A DNA stretch of 64,000 nucleotides from Nereocystis luetkeana (lineage: Eukaryota > Sar > Phaeophyceae > Laminariales > Laminariaceae). The notes below the pieces were generated by a model. The model was given only the letters and a program-made list of their open reading frames with translations. It made no database searches and was not told the DNA's origin. This document shows, piece after piece, positions 12,276 through 23,516 of this stretch. The stretch spans positions 3,622,001 through 3,686,000 of the forward strand of contig JARUPZ010000011.1 in assembly GCA_031213475.1 (NCBI GenBank). Direction: 5' to 3'. A program made the position numbers and the translations under genes. Positions within the stretch are counted from its first letter, which is position 1, and each line of letters opens with the position of its first letter.

Positions 12276-12929
12276 CCCCTTGGGTACCCGACACACCTAT
12301 TTACGTTCTCGACAGAACGCGTACGTGTTTTACGTACAGGAAGCACCCACACATTAACATGTTGTACGTGCAGCAAGCAGCACCCACCCACCACAGGCTG
12401 CGAAAAATAACATCATGTGACGGTCTCACATTCTGCTGTGGTGTCTGCACATCTACGAGATAAACGTGCATTTTCCGCAACGAAATCGATGCACCCCTCT
12501 ATCAATCCAGCAGAAGAGAAGAAGTACTATACGGTACCAGGTATAGCACATCGTTGTCCTCTTCTTTCCCCACGTGATACACCGTATAGGTGCTGGTGGG
12601 GCAAAGCTCGTCTCTGCCGGTTTTCACCGCACGCTTTGCTTGATGAGTTGACGACAGCTAGGCGAATATCCACCATCGTCATTTCTAGAAAGAGCCACCC
12701 GATACCACTCTACTCTGATGACCGCGAATGTAAGCTCCTTTCGATGATGTCATTAGAGTCCAAACGGTAAACTCCGTTTGACAATAATATTAAAGTCCAA
12801 ACGGGTATTATATTCCCGGTCAGAGTGGTGCTAAATTCTACGAAAGCCCTGCTGCTACTGCTTCAACTACGTTCGAACCCGACGAAAGCCCCGCCGCCAA
12901 ATATTTCAGTAACAAACCATCATAATTTG

Positions 12930-15188
12930 CTATACGAACACCTCTCCTGCTGGAATAATAGGAGGAGTGGATGCACCCCGCCTTAACCCTCTAATCAGAG
13001 CGTTCATGCTCGACACGTCGGGGTCGATGTCTGAAAGCCTCATGCTTCCCAGCAGCGAGACGCCCAGGTCCCACCTTCCACCACTACAGCACGCCCGAAT
13101 GGCCGCGTTGAACGTCAGCAGGTTGGGCGCCACGCCCGACGTCTCCATCTCCTCCAGCAGGCGGATCGCGGTATCCCACCGACCGGCACCGCCGCAGCTC
13201 TCGACGAGCGCCGTGTACGACACTTTGTTCGGCTTCTGGCCGGACGTTTTGAGCTCCTCGAATAGCTCCAACGCGCGCTCGTGCTTGCCGGCGTTCGCGA
13301 AGATCGTTATCGCCGCAGAATAGGTAAAGTTACTCGGGCCCACCCCGGCCGCCCTCATCTCTTCGAGCAAGCCCGACGCACGCCTCACCCCCAGCTCCCC
13401 CACGTGCTTTCCGGCAAACGCAGCGAGCGCCGACGTGTACGAGATAGAGTCGGGCGTGAGCCCGACCTCGCGGATGTCTCGGAGGAGGCTCAGAGCGCGG
13501 AGCCAGAGACCCGCCCTCGCGCAGGCGTCGATGGCCGAGTTGAATGTGATCAAGCTGGGCGTGAAACCGGCGCCACGCATCTCGGACAGCGTCGCCATCG
13601 CCCTGTCCACCAGGCCAGCCTTGCCGCACACATCGATCGCCGTGTTGTACGCGATTTCGTTCGGGGGTATCGCCGCAGTGTGGCTGCCTCCGAAGTCCGC
13701 ACCGCCGCTACCGCCTTCACCGCCACCTTCGTCAGCTCCGCTTCCCCCACCGTGCCCCCTCATCTCGTCCCACAGGGACAGCGCGAGTCGCCACTTCCCG
13801 GCCTTACCGGCCGCGTCCATCGCGGAAGCGTAGCTCGCCACGTTGGGCCGGACCCCCGCCTCCCCCATGCCAATCCGCAGCAGCTCGACGGCGCGCTCCC
13901 ACTCCCCCATTTTTCCGTACGCATCAATGCAAATGTTGAAGTGCCACGCGTTCCGTGGGACCTCGGCCTCCCTCATCGCGCTCAGCAGCACCGGGGCGAG
14001 CTGCCACTGCCGGCCCCTGACGCACGCCTTCATCGCGGCCGCGAAGCTCCAGCTGTCCGGTGTGAGGCCGCCAGCGGCGGCGGAGGTGGTCGTAGTCATC
14101 TCTTCGAGGAGGCGGAGCGCGAGCTCCCAGTCTCCGCTCTCCCCCGCGGCTTGCATGCAGTGGTTGTAGCAACGAACGTCTGGCTCGACGCCCGCCTTTC
14201 TCATTCGCGGCAGCAGCGCGGCGGCTTGCTCGCCCTCTCCCGCCACCCGGCAGGCGTCGATCACGGTGGACCAGGTTTGGAGGGCCGGCGTTATCCCGGC
14301 GTCCGGCATGTCCTCCTCGAGGAGAGACAGCGCGCGTCGCCACCACCCCTGCTTCACACAGGCCGAGACGGCGACATTGAAGCACCAGAGGTTCGGTGCG
14401 ACGCCAGCGCTGCGCATCCGCGACAGCAGCGCGAGGGCTCGGTCGCCCTCCCCCGCCACCCGGCACGCCTCCATCGCCGATGAAAACCCGGTCGCGTCAA
14501 GTCCAACACCGTTAGCCTCCATTCGCTCGAGGGTCAAGGTGGCTTCCTCCCACCTCCCACTCTTCGCAAGAGCCCCGATCGTTGCGTTGTACATTATCTG
14601 GTTCACGGCGCGCCCGTCTCCCTCCGCCGCTCGCAGGAGCGCCAGCACTCCCCGCCAGTTCCCCGCGATCCCTAGGCGCCCCACCTCTCGCACAAACCGC
14701 TTGCCGTCCTTGGGGTTCCGCCATAAACCTCTGCTACTACTTAGACTCGGAAGAGCAGACCCTGGGGGAAAATTCGCTGGCTTGGTGCCCCGGACCTTGC
14801 TCTTAGGAGGAGATGCGGTGCTGTTTTTTCTGCCGTTAGTCGGTGTGCTGTGCCACCGGTAGCTGTGAGCTTGGGCGGTGTGGTTGTCTGGTCGTGGAAA
14901 CGGAGTGGGATTTGCGTCGTTGATCATAGACCGCCACAAGGCCAGAAGAGGAGGAGTGGTAGTAGTGATGGTCACACCTGGCATGTTTGCTGCGATCCCG
15001 TGCCGTGCTCGACTCGCTGGTCGTACGACCACACCGCCGGGTGATAATGAAGGGGCCTTTCTCAAGGCCCTCAGTGATTTTGGGATTGCTGTTCTCGCTC
15101 CTGCCGCCATAGCTCCACCCAGCACGTTCTTCGAGTTGCTTTGATGAGATGAATCGAAGATCCGCCCATGTTTTGTCAGGAGTTCCAA
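12930..15188 (-). CDS. pentatricopeptide repeat (PPR) protein, P-type
   Basis: Intronless 752-residue frame. From about residue 190 to the C-terminus it is built of 14 PPR motifs of about 35 residues plus a partial fifteenth. Clear units include FNSAIDACARAGLWLRALSL and YTALVESCGGAGRWDTAIRL. Repeat 8 carries a Gly-rich insertion of about 25 residues (GGGSGADEGGGEGG). Repeat 5 has a Thr/Ala/Gly insertion. There is no E, DYW or SMR domain at the C-terminus, so it is P-class. P-class PPR proteins bind single-stranded organelle RNA and affect its stability, cleavage or translation. The N-terminus is basic and Ser/Arg-rich. Met27 (base 15110) begins MAAGARTAIPKSLRALRKAP, a good mitochondrial presequence, so it may be the real start. 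The GC-rich frame produces long antisense shadows. The exact RNA target is unknown. Confidence 0.95.
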   Translation of the reverse strand: MELLTKHGRIFDSSHQSNSKNVLGGAMAAGARTAIPKSLRALRKAPSLSPGGVVVRPASRARHGIAANMPGVTITTTTPPLLALWRSMINDANPTPFPRPDNHTAQAHSYRWHSTPTNGRKNSTASPPKSKVRGTKPANFPPGSALPSLSSSRGLWRNPKDGKRFVREVGRLGIAGNWRGVLALLRAAEGDGRAVNQIMYNATIGALAKSGRWEEATLTLERMEANGVGLDATGFSSAMEACRVAGEGDRALALLSRMRSAGVAPNLWCFNVAVSACVKQGWWRRALSLLEEDMPDAGITPALQTWSTVIDACRVAGEGEQAAALLPRMRKAGVEPDVRCYNHCMQAAGESGDWELALRLLEEMTTTTSAAAGGLTPDSWSFAAAMKACVRGRQWQLAPVLLSAMREAEVPRNAWHFNICIDAYGKMGEWERAVELLRIGMGEAGVRPNVASYASAMDAAGKAGKWRLALSLWDEMRGHGGGSGADEGGGEGGSGGADFGGSHTAAIPPNEIAYNTAIDVCGKAGLVDRAMATLSEMRGAGFTPSLITFNSAIDACARAGLWLRALSLLRDIREVGLTPDSISYTSALAAFAGKHVGELGVRRASGLLEEMRAAGVGPSNFTYSAAITIFANAGKHERALELFEELKTSGQKPNKVSYTALVESCGGAGRWDTAIRLLEEMETSGVAPNLLTFNAAIRACCSGGRWDLGVSLLGSMRLSDIDPDVSSMNALIRGLRRGASTPPIIPAGEVFV

Positions 15189-16171
15189 CTTTAGAGTGTT
15201 GCGTTATGATTTGCGGGGATGCGGGGACATCTGACTGAGGAAAAATCCGCTTTCTGTGTTTTGGAACGACCGGCGCGTGGAGTGAAAAGGTGTAACGTTG
15301 GGGTGATCTCTGGTTGAAGGCAATCGACCAACAACGCGAAGCCGTTGCCCGACCGCCGCTCGAAGCTCACAGAAACAAGAGGTTTTCATCTATGACCACC
15401 TGATGCGTGCCTGCCTGGGACATGTCCTCACCACTCACCGCGAACCTCACGGATACCTCATGATTTTGACGTCGTCCCAATGGTATACCTGATACTCTAT
15501 ACGAGTATACTGACTGGCTGTATACTGTTGTTGTAGACGATCATCTCCCACACCGGCGATTCGGAACGAGTTGCAAGCAACGGAAAAGGGGCAGGGGAAG
15601 TCACGGCCGATGTTGTATAGCGTGGACATGTCGCGAACGGAATTTAGATCGTACCGGTAGTGTAGATAGGTATACTGCTGTATAACAGTAGTGTAGATGG
15701 ATGTGTAACGATTGGCAGACCCGTGGCACGTACAAAACAGCGGTACAGAGTTACATACTGCAGCAGCCACGCATCACCTTTTTTGGTGGTCGGGCGGGGG
15801 GGGAGGGCGCCGAAGGCACAGCCAGCCACGGCTACGATTAGGAGGAGAGATGGGGTGAGTCACTACAAAACGAAAGTCACTCGACATCTCAAGATAGATG
15901 CAAGATTCTGCTGCAGAACTGCAACAAGAAAATGCCGTATTTTTGTTGCACACATGCGGTTTTTAGTAGAGCTGAATGAAGCCGGCGGTGTGGCGTGGAA
16001 GGTGAAACTACTTACTGTAGGCCTCGCCCGCGCCGCTGGCCGGTGAAACGCTCATTTTTCTCTACAGTTAAAAAAAACACTTGAAACTTAGTCGTAGATA
16101 GAGGATACCTGGTAGATGTTAATACAGGCAGTATTAATAGTTGGTTCTGGAATTTCGTCTGATGATACGCC

Positions 16172-16383
16172 GGTACCGTAAAGAGCATTGAATTCGCACA
16201 GGGCATGCGATCGTTTATTCAGTGCTGCTCTATTCTGCCAGAACGCAAAGGTTTCAACAATAACAATAATATCATACCGAACAAACATTATAGTAAGTAA
16301 GAAGGTGTTTTCGGAAAGATCTCGTGGTCGAGTTACGGAGAGGAGAGCATTCCAAAAATGTAAAGTTTGACTTGAGCACCCTT
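16172..16383. repeat. dispersed repeat family C, copy 1
   Basis: Contains GTACCGTAAAGAGC and GCGATCGTTT on the left and a TTTTCGGAAAGATCT block on the right, as in the copy near 57.0 kb. The centre is near-palindromic (TTTTCGGAA ... TTCCnAAAA). No coding frame. Confidence 0.6.
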
Positions 16384-16394
16384 CCCTACCGTTG

Positions 16395-16488
16395 TTAACC
16401 CTGTTATAGGACCGCAGTCCCGTTTTGGGGACGATATCCAAGTAGTTAGCCCCCAAAACGTGACTATACTGCGGTCCTAAGAGGGATA
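16395..16488. mobile_element. MITE-B copy
   Basis: Both arms are present (ACCGCAGTCCCGTTTTGGGG and its partner). The core is shortened and the right arm has a small insertion in the ACTGCGG block. Confidence 0.8.
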
Positions 16489-16819
16489 GAAGAAAACGAG
16501 CGCTGAACAAAACGATACGAACCACCCTTCTGTGCGATACCCTTTATGGTGAAAAACAGGACAGGCACGGGTGTGTTCAGTCAGGCACTACTTACTACTG
16601 TCAACACTACTGTATATATTTGGTGGGTCAAATTCCAGCGGGCTTTTTTGGAGCCACCAGCGTTTCCGCAACGATTGACACGGAGGCGTCCACCTCGCCG
16701 AACAGCAACCAACGAAACAATGGGTTTATTCAGAGCAGGATGATTTCTGCAGCACATCGCGATGAAACGAAAGACCCATCATCACATCAAACTGTACCTA
16801 TAAAAACTGTCTACAGCGC

Positions 16820-17107
16820 CGCGCCTTCCACGCGTTGCTCGTGGTGATCACCGACCGGCATGTACACGGCGCCTCGTGTTTCGCCGGGGACGCCGAGATG
16901 TTGAGGTCTTAGGCCGTTGGGCTACTCGTAAAAACTGTAACCACTCGCCTATATACTCAACCAAGGTCTTCTAACACTTTCGTTACAGAGGGTTACGTAC
17001 CGACGTGCCGTGCTGGGGCGGGTGTGGTACTGTCGCGCGGGCGGCCGCTGGGGATCGTGTGGCGGTCGGGAGACCCGGTGTTCCGCGGCCCGCTGGGCAC
17101 ATACTAA
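16820..17107. other. GC-rich exon-like block, unassigned
   Basis: Two GC-rich stretches (16820-16909 and 16988-17107) separated by AT-richer DNA look like exons against their surroundings. On the plus strand they read RRAFHALLVVITDRHVHGAS and, after a TTACAG acceptor, GRPLGIVWRSGDPVFRGPLG ending at TAA. Other frames, including minus-strand ones, are open too. No domain is recognised, and I could not decide the strand. It may be a small gene, an exon of a gene not otherwise visible, or a 3' UTR feature of the ABC gene. Confidence 0.3.
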
Positions 17108-17625
17108 AGCAAACATATATGTTGAGATAAAAATGACCACCACCACGTACCATACTATACCAGTACTAGGCAAGGGTCTTAATTTATATCGAGAATAATA
17201 TCTGTTGAACCCGGTAGTGCTTAAAGGTGATCTTTCCAAAAAGGTGAAGCAAAACGAGTGACGGCACTCCGACACTCTGCACCATCGATCATGGTACTAT
17301 CTCTACATATAGGTTCCCCGGAGACCGGACACCAGAAGATGCAAACACCGATTAGGCCAAAAGGAGCGTTGTCCACATGCATGCATGACATGGTGTGCGG
17401 GGTGTGGTACAAGCACGGGAGAGAGGCGCGTCGTCCGGGGAAAAACCCCACCGTCGTTTCAAAGTAGTCTGTTACACTCGGCTCAGAGATGTGTTGCACT
17501 CCTTCCAGAGGTGCATCACGCTGTTCGTGAATGAATGCCACTAATGGACACAAACAACACACAGCACACTTGACCTCACCCTTACTTGACCCGCGTAGCG
17601 ACTGTACTCTTGGTTAGAACGGATT

Positions 17626-17745
17626 GCCCACTGCTAGCCTACGGAGTCAGCAGATAACCTACTGCCAGCCCACTGAGTTAGCAGAAAACCAACTGCTAGC
17701 CTACTGAGTCAAACCAACTGCTCGTAGCCTACTGAGCCGAGGCTG
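17626..17745. repeat. degenerate minisatellite
   Basis: Three to four imperfect units of about 35 bp built on CTGCTAGCCTACTGAGTCAG. Confidence 0.8.
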
Positions 17746-18198
17746 ACTGAGTAGGCTACCTGAGTAGTAGGTTACCCCTTCTAATCAACAGCCACATAGC
17801 CAGCCTCGCCCCCGACCCAGCGGCCCGCCAAACGCTACAAAAACACAAACAACGGGATAAATAGGGAGATAAACGAGTACAAAAATATATAGTTAAGTAA
17901 AAAATGGTCAACACCCTGGGTACAGCTCTATAACAGCACGCTCTCGAAGCAGCATCGGATCAACCAGAAGTGCTAGATAGAAACAACTTCACAAAAACTA
18001 CCACCTTTGGTTTAAAAACTCAACAAATAAAAAAAATAACACCCGCGGGAACAGCAAAAACCACAGCCTGTCGCCTTCACGCGCAGTAGTAACACCTGAT
18101 GCTGGCGAGGGCCGGTGCGGGGCAAAACCATCATGCATCACATTATAGGGTGGACACGAAAAGGTATAGACCTCTTATGAGTAGCCGGATCAGGAGGA

Positions 18199-18241
18199 TT
18201 ACGCTGGGATCTGACACTAGACCAGACCCCGGCGGAAATGA
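18199..18241 (-). pseudogene. decayed partial duplicate of ABC transporter exon 16 end
   Basis: Minus-strand text resembles the last coding bases of exon 16 (CGACGTCTGGTCCAGTATCA region) with about 80 % identity and no open frame. The flanking GAAAAGGTA.A also recurs, so a unit of about 60 bp was probably duplicated in tandem. Confidence 0.6.
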
Positions 18242-18260
18242 AAAGGTACACACTAAAGGG

Positions 18261-18347
18261 TCACGCTAGCATCTGATACTGGACCAGACGTCGGAAGTGC
18301 CCGTCTGGTTTATTCGCCAACTCATCGTAGCTCCCCACCTCCACCAC
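18261..18347 (-). CDS. ABC transporter exon 16, C-terminus
   Basis: 28 residues and [23 protein letters not shown] then LVQYQMLA. It matches the VVExGTHDEL...G.Y..L ending of the family. Acceptor GCGCAG, phase 0. It lies 4.5 kb from exon 15. A decayed copy of its last 40 bases lies just downstream. Confidence 0.93.
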   Translation of the reverse strand: MVEVGSYDELANKPDGHFRRLVQYQMLA

Positions 18348-20592
18348 CTGCGCGCATCGGAATAGGTGACATCCAGCAATCGGCGGTGGAATAAGCAGGC
18401 ACAGGGTGGCGGACTAGGGTCGGTGGGTTTCCAAACGGCGAGGGGGGGCTGTTATGCCACCGAGAGAAATGGCGAGCATTACAAACAAAAGCAGTACGCA
18501 CAGGACACCTGAATACATGGGGAGGGGGGGGTACTCGATAGGAGGGATGTATGTACTCGATGTCATGCATGGCCGTAGTCGTATGACCATCGACCCTCGC
18601 ATCCCTACAATGCCGGGACGGAGCATGTCGGGTTTTCACCGATCAGGCAGACATTGCTTGCACCAGGCGCTAAGCGCCGTGAGGTGTCCGGCGAGTCGTA
18701 TGAAGGGTGGGACAGGTCGTGAAGAATTACCCGCAAGGTTAACCCCTTCAGAACCGCAGTCCCGTTTGGGGACAAAACTACTTGAAATTTGACTGGTTTG
18801 TCCCCAGAACGGGACTGCGGTTCTAAAAGGGTTAAAAGGTTGGTTGGCTGGCCTTGGGATTGGATTGACTGTCCATGCCACAGAGAAAAACTAAAATGCG
18901 TTCTGACCGTAATAAAGGAGTACTTCTTGCAGAAACTACGGCATGTCTGTATCTTGTTAATCCGTAAGGGGATCCATGTTGAGAAATTGAAACAGAAAAA
19001 AACCCGACAACGACGACGAACATTAATTGATTGATTGATTGATTGATTGATTTCGACCACATCAAGCGGCTGTGAAGGGCGCGTGAAAAGCAGCAGCGCA
19101 CAGAGAGGTACTTCAGCATATTGACGTGCTGCATGCGCGTTTATGGTACCGCCAGCTCCTTCCGCCGCAACTCCAACACCCCCCCCCCCCCCGTGTATCC
19201 CGGCCCAGCTCGGGCCGCTCCGTCCGGATGGTGTTGTAACTCTTGTCATGAATTTTCGAGATGTTTTCCCTCACAAGCCCCACAGGGCAAAAATGAAGGA
19301 CGAAAGCCAAGAATAGGTGCACGTACGGTATGCCCTTTTAAGGAATTTCGTCCGACGGGGGTGTGCTATCTTAACTGTTTACCATTGTGTCCCCGAAACA
19401 ATTCTGCGTACCGATACATGCGAAACAGACGGTCCGCATATTTCGGTACAGCCGGCGTCCCCGGTGGCTTGGTAGGTGGTCCGCGTGCCTTCCAAGATCA
19501 ATTTCGTGGGGTCGAGTTTCACCGAGTGCATGCTCGTAGGGACATTCTCTTGCATAAAAATCGACTACTAACAGTAGTAGCGGAAAAAGCGCCAGAGCGA
19601 GAGCTAGCAACATTCGATGAAAATCGACGAGCAGTGGGCATGCTGAACCCTATGCGCGATAAAAATGTAGGCGCGTACCGGCGGGGGGGAGGGGGAGAAG
19701 GAGAAGGGGACGAACGACACCTGTGACCCCGGCTTGTCCAGAAGATTGCTGAGGGTAACACCTCCTACGAGTAAAAAAGCTGGACAGCGTAAGTGATGAT
19801 TAAAAAAAAATAAAAAATAAAAAAGAGAGAAAAAAAGAGCGTTGAGATCGCTTCTTTTTTTTCAGCGCTGCTAGTACGGCAAACCATATTGAATAGGACC
19901 TACCGTACACACAAAAACCTTTATATTTCGCTATTTTTACTACTACGGGGGGCCATAGTTAATAGGACCAAATATTGTGAGTAAAAATGGTTAAACATAT
20001 AGGTTTTTATGTATACCATAGGTCCTACCAGGTAATAACTATGGTCCCCCGTAATAACAATATTTGGTCCTAATCATTATGGTCCCCCGTAATAGTTTTT
20101 TTTCCAGAACGGGGAAGGTTGCCCGTAAATACCAAGCACCGCCAGTGTTTTCGGAAATATCTGGTTGAGAGAAAGAGCCTTCCCGAAAATATAATGTTCG
20201 ACTTTTGACACCCTTAGGGCAACCATCATGAGCAAAAAATTGAGCTGTTAGTTCTAGAAGTTTTAGCGATCTCCGGAGCCAAGAAACCAGAACCATCCAG
20301 TCTATTATGGGACAGAAAATAAAATCATAGAGGGGGTAAGCACGAGCGGTTCCTCTGAGAACTGAGCCCGGTTCTGAGCGGTCTTCGGTGCCTCCAGGGA
20401 CCGAGAGTTACTCGAATCCATGGGGTACTCTTCACTACAGCAGCACTGTGCTACTGCCCATCTACGTATCTGCCGAGTATACCCGTCACCAACGTAAAGG
20501 TTCCCACCTATCTACGGCGAGCTCGCTCTACCTACGTGCTACGGCGCTCGTGTGACATACGATGGCTTCTACCTCACATGGAGGCGATAACC

Positions 20593-20627
<35 letters not shown>

Positions 20628-23485
20628 GGGAACAAAAGCAGCGATGGTGATTCGACGTCACAACACCACCACGACCACTACCACCAATGGCGATTCAACG
20701 TCGCCGGCGAAAATCAACCCGGACCTGGGTACCGAGACCACGCTCGCGGCGGCGCGGCGGCCGTTGACTTTTGGTTCCTTTGACACAAACAAGACCCACC
20801 AATGCTACATACAGCAGTATGTGAAACCAGTTTCCAAACTCAGAAGCCACAATAAAATGGCCCTCATTTCCCACGCACATATTTCTGTAGCCTCAAGAAG
20901 CTAGAAACACAAAACCTCGCCAGAAACCACGGCTCAAATTTCTTTCCCCCTCCACAATGGTTGGTCTGACCGTTGTCGAGGCTACCACTATTGTTAAGAG
21001 GGGCCATAGTAAATAGGACCAAATAATGTGAGTAACAGTAGCGATTTATATAGGTTTTTGTGTCTACCGTAGGTCCTATTTAATATGGTCCCCCGTAAAA
21101 TAGCGATGAAAAACGATCGCGGACCCCTGTGCGAACTCAACGGCTATTTAAAAGGTATGTCCCGAAACAAGAGCAATGTTTGTATACTAATACTATTAAT
21201 ATTACGGGGGACCATAGTAAATAGGACCAAATATTGTTAGTAAAAATAGATAAATACACACCAGTAGTTTTTTGCGTATACCATAGGTCCTATTAACTAT
21301 GGTCCCCCGTAATAAAGGTAAGCGATCCTTGTATTTCAGACCAGAGAGTGGCGACAAGGTGGACCACAGAGTCCTGTGCGTACCGTCATCGTGCCGAACA
21401 GCACGCCTAACCCTTTAAGGACCGCAGTCCCGTTGTTGGGGACAAACCACTCAATTCTCAAGTAGTTTGTACCCAAAATGGGACTGCGGTCCTAAAAGGT
21501 TCAACACAGCACAGACCCAGAAATAACCAAAATAATGGAACCTTATCGTCGTCGTGGGCGAGCAGGGGTGCCAGGTATATATATGCCATCGGTGCCCCCG
21601 CTGGCAAGAGGCTTGGTTACGTCATGGGGGGGGGCGACGACAAACAGAACTACGCACGTGAATAAACTCTTTCACCCAACGCTGCAGAATTAATCCTGCT
21701 CTAATTTTTTACGTACACAGCTTGTGCCCGAGACGATCTTGAGGTTCTCGAGTGTGTGTGTTTTTTTACAGTCGGGCGTGGGTTTGGTTTAGTTAGACTT
21801 CGCGTTACGTCTTCCACAAGAAGACTGGGGGGGCTGACCTCGATCGTATGTATCCTTCGACTCTGACCCGGACCCCAGATGAAGACATGCCATATTGTAC
21901 TGACCAATAACACCACGCTTTGTGTCCGGCGTTTGCAGAGGCCGTCACTGCATATCCTACAGACAACAACCCTATCTGTATGGTTTTGGTTTTCCAGGAA
22001 ATTTAAGAAAAAGGCTGTAGATGGTCGGGCAGACTCGCTTCTCGAGCTGTGCCACCACCCGCGAGAACACAGGGCTGACGAGGGTCGTTCCCAAGTTCAT
22101 TCGTAGTTCATGGCTGAACGCAGAAGCCGCAACTGATCTCTGGGCTCTCGTGGCTGAGTTTACGAGATGACCGCACCGAGGTGGTCGAACGACTGAACTT
22201 GGCGAGGGCTATCGCTGAGACTTTGTCGCGTTGTTTTAGCATGACGAGTTGGAGACTGATTTCACTTCCCAAGGCACCGACAACAACCCTATCCTCTCTT
22301 TAGATTTGAAAAAAAAAAAGCGAAGCTATGAGGCAGGGGTGTTCCACAAAAACAGAAAACGACCCGTACCCCTTCCTAAGGTCAGAACGAAAAACAAACA
22401 ACCAGCGCGGTGGGATTTACAGGCGAAATTACGAAAAACGTTTTTTTTTTCTATTTTTCACAAAATTACTTGGTTTCAGTGTACCCCCCCCTTGTTTGGT
22501 TGGGTCTCGCAAATGGGGTGTCGGGAGAGTTTTTTTTCAACATAAAGCTGTGAGATCGATTTTTCCTCAAAAATCATGTTTTGCAAGCATGGCGTAATAC
22601 TATCGATAGTGATGCCAAGATCGAACTGTGCTGCGGGGTGGGGTGCCTACAAAAGTATAGAGCTTTTAGTGTGGTCTATAATTTCTGACAGCCCTTGTAC
22701 GCCAAAATAATTCGCTCACAAGAACCCAACAGATATTTACCAGGTACGTATATATGCCCTAATGAGTTACAGTACGCAAGCAATGCCCAGTCCATTTGTT
22801 TTTTCTCACCTCCCCCTTGTTGAGCACGCATATTTTATCGGCCATGCTCCGCACGGTGGAGAGGCGGTGCGCGACTATCAAGGATGTCCGCCCCTCGGTG
22901 ACGCGCTCGAGCGCCGCCTGCACCAGGTGTTCGCTCTCGCTGTCCAACGCGCTGCGTCCAGAAAACACCAGAGGCATTTTTTTTTTTTCGTGTGTGTGTG
23001 TGTGTTTTGTATCAATTGTTTTTTTGATTTTTTTTTTGTGTCGTTTTCGTTTAGTTTCGGCGGGAGCACGCACAGCGCACGCACAGCGCACGCACAGCGC
23101 ACGCACAGCGCACGAACGGCGCACGCACACCGCACGCACAGCGCACGCACAGCGCACGCACAAACGCGGGCGGGCGAAGGGCGGGGCAGAAGCGTTAATT
23201 CACCCTTAACACCACTGAAAAATAGTGTACCACACTAATTCCAAGCTAAGTTGTGTGTGTGTCCCAGAACAACGGTTGTACAGTAGTTCTCGAGGGATCA
23301 TAGAGGTCGGAGTGTTGACAAAGCGTTACAGCGGTCTGCGAGGGGGGTGCGTGTGTCGCGTGCTGAAACGCGGCTTTCGGGGAAGGGAAAAAAAAAAACA
23401 CGGAGGCGGCACCGGCAGTCAGTCGAGTCAAGTCAAGTCAAGTCACTCTTCTGCGACAAGGACGGTGAATCGAATAGAAGAACGA

Positions 23486-23516
<31 letters not shown>

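Larger units (their letters stand above)
8043..12929. other. convergent intergenic region, no gene recognised
   Basis: Lies between the 3' ends of the acetyltransferase (plus) and the PPR gene (minus). It holds homopolymer C/G runs, CTG/CAG-type triplet runs near 9045-9185, two diverged copies of a longer repeat near 10.1-11.0 kb, and one MITE-B at 12179. Open frames here (for example 9904-10353 minus, 10791-11102 plus) have no domain I recognise and no neighbouring splice signals that build a longer protein. Confidence 0.6.
15189..18260. other. intergenic region between PPR and ABC transporter genes
   Basis: Lies upstream of the PPR gene and downstream of the ABC transporter stop. It holds a family-C repeat, a MITE-B, a GC-rich exon-like block at 16.82-17.11 kb and a degenerate minisatellite at 17.63 kb. 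I see no convincing TATA box or other promoter element for the PPR gene. Confidence 0.6.

Noticed and set aside
13281-14483. 400-residue plus-strand frame
   Set aside because: Antisense to the GC-rich PPR gene; its text is the shadow of the repeats and has no domain of its own.
20536-20904. Ala/Thr-rich and Ser-rich frames
   Set aside because: Built on an (AGC)n and CCA-type repeat inside ABC intron 15; no domain.
23066-23240. His/Ala/Thr-rich frames on both strands
   Set aside because: Artefact of the GCGCACGCACA minisatellite.
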